From Sialis fuliginosa (Eukaryota > Arthropoda > Insecta > Megaloptera > Sialidae), in NCBI GenBank assembly GCA_961205875.1, contig OY540809.1, positions 27,974,267-28,038,266 on the forward strand: DNA of 64,000 nucleotides, written 5' to 3'. The position numbers and the translations under genes were made by a program. Below, piece after piece: positions 59,478-64,000 of this stretch; positions within the stretch are counted from its first letter, which is position 1, and every line of letters begins with the position of its first letter. A model generated the notes under the pieces. The model made no database searches and was not told where the DNA came from. It worked only from the letters and a program-made list of their open reading frames with translations.

Positions 59478-60468
59478 TGTAACGCAAAATTTCGGCTCGC
59501 GTTCAGAAAAGGCGTTGCTCGGCCGGCTACAGTGAAGATGGGGTGGGTAAAATAAACAAAAAAAAAAAAAAATTTGGAAAACAATCTGTAAATTCAATAA
59601 AATCAATTACATGTATTATTAAATAGATTAACTTATTTATAGGGCGCCACGTGATTTTTATATGCCTTTCACTCCTACGGTAAATCACAAAACCCGTCGT
59701 TGGTTGTTGTATAATATAAAGAAATAACACAGTATCGGCTTAATTAGAATATAATTATTACCAAAAATATAGTATTATTGAAAACAAGGAAAGAACAAAA
59801 AAAAAAACAAATATTTATATAAAATAAAATGTCTATATCTAAATTCAATAAAGAACCAACCCTTAGCATATAATATAGTACAAAAATCAATTATTTATTT
59901 TATTTATGTAATGTTGTGTAGGTTATTTAGTTAAGTCTATATGTAGACATAAATTTGGTTGCAACCTTAAAATGTTATAATAATCAGTATACTGACAGTG
60001 AGATGTAAACGTACACTGTACACCCGGCACACGCGACTATTAGCGCACTTTATAGATCTTAAAAAAAAAACTTCAAGATTAGACCACTTATCTCGCGGAG
60101 TACGTCTCCCTGTTGTCCAGGTTGGCCAGGATGGACCTCCACTTCCTAGCCAAGTCACCTCCGTAGACTTCGACAGAATAAATCCCCTCGAGGGCGAAAT
60201 CCGGCCGGACCACCAAATCCGGATTTTCTAATTTTCCTGTCGTCTGTCCTTCTGAGTGTCTCTTCTCGTCTTATCACTGTGTGTTCTCTACGCTCGCCTG
60301 TACCAGACTTCCTATCAAAAATTTATTTTTCCAGCGTGTCGTCGTGTTAACGCATAACCGGGCGCGTACAAGTTATATCTCGCTTCCTTATCATGTCGAT
60401 TAAAATTTATTAATGCATTTAAATCTTCTTATGTATAACATATAGGTGCAGACAAAAAAAACGTTATA
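59478..60468 (-). repeat. 5' LTR
   Basis: It is the 991 bp partner of 52716-53706 with no difference seen in the blocks compared. It would carry the promoter and the transcript start. A less AT-rich segment at about 60090-60360 is shared with the other LTR. Confidence 0.95.
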
Positions 60469-60740
60469 AAATGTTATAAAACCATTTGATTTTAATCCTT
60501 CAGTCACGATATATTTTCTTTTCAATGTCGTTATCAGAGCATCCCCCCTCTCTAATTTCTAAATCTTAACTATCGATTCAAAAAATCTGAAAACATTCCA
60601 GAATTAAGTTTTCAATTAGTACTTTCAATGAAAATTATAATGAACACTAGTAAAAATAGTTTATGAAAAATTTTAGAATAACTCTTTATAAATCTAAGTG
60701 AGAATGACTACGGAACCCTATCATAATGCACTTGGCCTTT

Positions 60741-61724
60741 TTTTACTCTATCGGTTTAAGCATACCTGCCAATATTTTTTAAATTCATTTAAAACAGTTT
60801 TGAAAATGTAATTAAAATACATGTATACAAATACATACAATATTTGTAAACTATTTTAAACTGAATAATAATTCCTCTAAAATCTTCTACGAAACCAATT
60901 AAATCTTTCAGATGCAAATATACCACAATACTACCTACATATTTACCCTTATACATAGAGAAACAATAACAAGGAACGATTATACAGGAATCCTCTAAAC
61001 TCAAAACAATAGTAACGATATGAAATATCCAAATATCGAACTTATCCTTTACGAATTAACATCTTCGCATAAAATGTAACAAAACCACATGGAAATGGAT
61101 ATTTCCCTGGACGCAGTTAGCACATTGATCCTATTTCCACATAGGTCCCCTTAGGGATAGTAGCCATAAAATCAGTTTTATCACTAATTAAACTCAGGTT
61201 TCATTATCAGACCAGACCAATTTAATTGGACGACACTATGAATTTATACTCACCATCCAATTATGTTAATACCAATTCTTGATAATATGCTTGCAATTAG
61301 TTTTATCTTTTAATATTCGCTCTATAATTATGTGCAGTAAATATATGTAAGAGCGGTTTGTAAATGTTGTAGTTATTAGATCTGATAATTATGGGTTAAA
61401 TATGTTATTTATTAGAAACTAGTTTGTTTGAATTATCTATTTAATAATAATCTATAGATTGTAAATTATAACAGACACTCTTTAAATAAATTAGAGGATC
61501 AAAATACCTATGTAGTCAAAGGCCAAATATTCAAAACAATGCAGTTGCATGAAATAAAAACATATGCCAAGTGCTTCTTCGTGGTAAATTCATCAAAGAG
61601 AGTTGATTATTATCAAACAATTTTTATATTTGACTATTTTATTATAAATCTAAATTTTCTGTTATGCAAACGCAAAATGCCATTTAATACGTCAAAGTAG
61701 ATAGCGGTTGTAAAAACCAAATGA
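60741..61724. other. AT-rich non-coding stretch
   Basis: Nothing recognised on either strand. Confidence 0.4.
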
Positions 61725-62155
61725 CGATTTTTTAAAGCAAATTGAGATATTATAAATCTTTGTAAGGGAATATTTGACAAAAAACGTTGTGGTAACGTTA
61801 TATTATAGAAAATTGAATGCTCTACAAAAACGATCCTTAAAATTTTCACGTAACGTGTTGTTCTTGATATATCTACAAAAAATAAATATTTTGGTGTGCC
61901 ACTCCTCCTCCTTACACACGATTTTAATAATTTTGAAATGGGACCGCCCTCAAACCAGAATTAAGTGGTTCGTGAGTTATGCATGTGACAAGGATTCAAG
62001 GGACAGACAGACCCACACACAGACAGACACGGAACAAAAAGCGTTTGTGTTGACCTGAAACGGAAAAATCAGGTTAAAATTTAGAAATCGGAGAACAATT
62101 TTTTTCTCATTTTAAAACGATCACAAAGCTTCTCGTATTTTCGATATAGCGACAA
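61725..62155 (-). repeat. Dispersed repeat R3, copy 2
   Basis: Reverse complement of 39705-40150. It lacks the 35 bp terminal repeats that bound the element containing copy 1. The open frame at 61774-62058 is chance inside the repeat. Confidence 0.75.
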
Positions 62156-62784
62156 AACAAAAATTAGACCAAATATTTTGGCACTATTTGCCTTTTTTAG
62201 ATCCAATCTCTAATTTAAAAATGTTTTATTACTTTACTAAACAAGTACCTACTTTAAAATGTAGTTCTACTTGGTACCTGTACAACTATTTTTTATTAGT
62301 GACTTTTTAATAACTTTTTTATAATAACTTGATATATAAAATAGTAGTCATGGCTATTTAGAATATAGCATTCGTGTTCAATGATAAAAGTACATACATA
62401 AATATAAATAAACTAAACTAGCATAAACATAATGTCAAATCTGACATTAAAGAATAAAAATTATCCACGAGAAAAAAAACATGTAGTCGTGTCGTTAATT
62501 AAAGAACACATCAAGTAAAATATAACAACGAGTATGAAAATGAAACATTTGTTTTCATAACAAGTCCAAAAGTAAGCAGCAGTGGCGCCACTGTACGACA
62601 CAAATGGTGCATAAATCTTCACGAGTGTCAGATTTATGAAAAACTGAAAAATACAACACCGTTGCTACTGCAATGATAGAGTTGCAATGTGTAGTTATTT
62701 TATTTACTAAAACAAAAAATATATCTAGGATAAGAAAAGAAAATACTTTATCATTTACATAACTGTAAATTCAATTTTTAAAAA
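62156..62784. other. AT-rich non-coding stretch
   Basis: Nothing recognised. Confidence 0.4.
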
Positions 62785-63085
62785 CATACACAGATGTATG
62801 CCATAAGGGTGGGGGGACAAATTAAAATACTGCTTTTAGCCCCCTACTGGTGCCATTTTTGAGTTAAGAAAAAATATAGTCAAATTCTACTGATTGAAAT
62901 CTACATTTTTTTGATACCCCCACAAGTTTTTTTTTTATTTGCTTTAAAGCCCCCTGTAGACGCCATTTTTGGTTTAGAAAAAATAAGAAAAAGAGTAAAA
63001 TTCCACTTATTTGGTTATACATTTACGAGATATTTTGCTCTGACACAAAGTGAGATTAGTAGGGTTTCTTCGGAACCCTAAAAAT
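62785..63085 (+). mobile_element. Dispersed element X, copy 3 (internally shortened)
   Basis: It starts CATACACAGATGTATGCC, a decayed form of the hairpin at the start of copy 1, and ends GGGTTTCTTCGGAACCCTAAA. It keeps only about two internal units. Confidence 0.7.
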
Positions 63086-64000
63086 ATGGATTATAGTTAT
63101 AAAATATATATTAATGTATTGACGAAAAATACTTAGATTATCGATTATCGCATACATAAAAAAAATTCTCACAAGAATAATCATTTAGAAATAAATGTAG
63201 ATTGTAAGATAGCACTAAAATAAATATATACATACATAGAAAAGTATTCGATAAACAATAGAAAATAACATACATAATGTATATTCCATTCATGTTATCT
63301 TAAGAACACATTAAATGAAAACAAAGTGTTCAATTTGTGCTAAAAACAACAGAAGTACATATCGTGAATAAAAGAGCAATAAAATGCAACGTATTACAAA
63401 GAAGGTCATATTGGTAAATTCTAAATACGTTTATATAGACAGGAATACAAATGCATTTTATAAAAGACGATGTAAACTTTGAACACGAAAAGATAAAAGC
63501 ATTGTAAATAACATTTGATGTGATTTCAGAGAATCGCGAAATGTTTTTTTGCCAGTGGTTCTTAAAATGTTTCAAATACACGTTATTTTCTTTGTTACTA
63601 TATTATAAATATTTATAATCTATAGTAAGTAAAACACATACAAGAGAAAAAACAACATTAAAATATTTATTAGAAAATCCACCTTTTTTCAAGACAAACA
63701 TAAAAACAAAAAAATATAATCATTCATTGTACATAAAATGTAAAATGTTATCCTTACAATATGCTATGATCGGTTCATAGTCAACATCCTACTCCTTCAT
63801 CTGTGCCTATTTTCTTAAAAGGGGAAGAAGAGCTAATACCAAGAAACTGTCCTAAAAGGAGAATATCCAGTAGGCAACAAAATTAGTAGATGAAGAAATA
63901 TAATAAGTGATGTTTAATTTTAATAGAACATTGTCAAAAAAAAAATAAAGCAATATATCAGTTTATATAAATCGGTTTGGGCCTATTTAATTGAAAAATT
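63086..64000. other. AT-rich non-coding stretch to the window end
   Basis: The open frame at 63330-63581 (-) has no recognisable domain. Nothing else recognised. Confidence 0.4.

Larger units (their letters stand above)
52716..60468 (-). mobile_element. Ty3/gypsy LTR retrotransposon, complete
   Basis: This is a 7.75 kb element: LTR, primer-binding site, 1.1 kb leader, gag, pol, polypurine tract, LTR, all read on the minus strand. The flanking AAAT (52712-52715 and 60469-60472) is a 4 bp target duplication; a 5 bp reading (AAAAT) is possible if the LTR ends one base earlier. Domain order protease, reverse transcriptase, RNase H, integrase places it in Ty3/gypsy. Both main frames are open and the LTRs look identical, so the insertion is young and may be competent. 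No env follows pol. Clade not assigned. Confidence 0.95.
52591..60740 (+). repeat. Dispersed repeat Z, copy split by the LTR retrotransposon
   Basis: The left part is 52591-52715 and the right part 60473-60740. Together they align with 44298-44786. The insertion point falls just after ATGCAACAAAAAT. Confidence 0.8.

Noticed and set aside
1..64000. tRNA, rRNA and CRISPR arrays
   Set aside because: No tRNA-like B box in a fold context, no rRNA sequence and no regularly spaced repeats were seen.

Overview
This 64 kb window is AT-rich eukaryotic DNA, most likely from an insect. The clues are one spliced exon that looks like the insect Dpr immunoglobulin family, a short TTAGG array (the common insect telomere repeat), and many small DNA transposons and foldback repeats. 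Some repeat ends (CTAG-ending copies just after a CGCG-rich tract, and tails made of GACAGACAGAC-like runs) resemble repeats common in Lepidoptera and some Hemiptera. The order cannot be settled from the sequence. There are no bacterial genes, operons or CRISPR arrays.

Host genes: the only host coding sequence I can support is one internal exon at 14336-14544 (+), with clean AG and GTAAGT splice sites. It encodes the start of an Ig domain. Everything else is probably intron of that gene or intergenic DNA. Most short open frames here are chance frames in AT-rich or repeat DNA.

Repeats, left to right: 0.2-1.4 kb is an element with a second element nested in it. A four-copy TA-flanked MITE family lies at 5.4, 13.5, 30.2 and 49.7 kb. 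Large hairpins lie at 8.5, 9.4, 22.2, 31.7, 40.4, 47.4 and 48.5 kb. A pogo-like MITE sits 170 bp after the exon. hAT-like MITEs with recognisable 8 bp target duplications lie at 16.1, 16.8, 20.1, 25.3 and 37.4 kb. LINE reverse-transcriptase remains lie at 17.8-18.8 kb (-) and 51.8-52.1 kb (+). A Tc1/mariner-type deletion derivative lies at 19.3 kb. Foldback clusters lie at 18.8 and 50.7 kb. piggyBac-like TTAA elements lie at 33.2-35.0 kb, with hairpin retroposon-like copies between them.

The most complete functional unit is a Ty3/gypsy LTR retrotransposon on the minus strand (52716-60468). It has two 991 bp LTRs that look identical, a primer-binding site, a polypurine tract, intact gag (495 aa) and intact pol (1054 aa: protease, reverse transcriptase, RNase H, integrase). 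Gag and pol overlap by 31 nt in the -1 frame. The overlap carries an in-frame A_AAA_AAC slippery heptamer, 9 nt before a sequence that can fold into a textbook H-type pseudoknot. There is no env. The element sits inside an older repeat, a second copy of which lies intact at 44.3 kb, so the empty site can be read directly.
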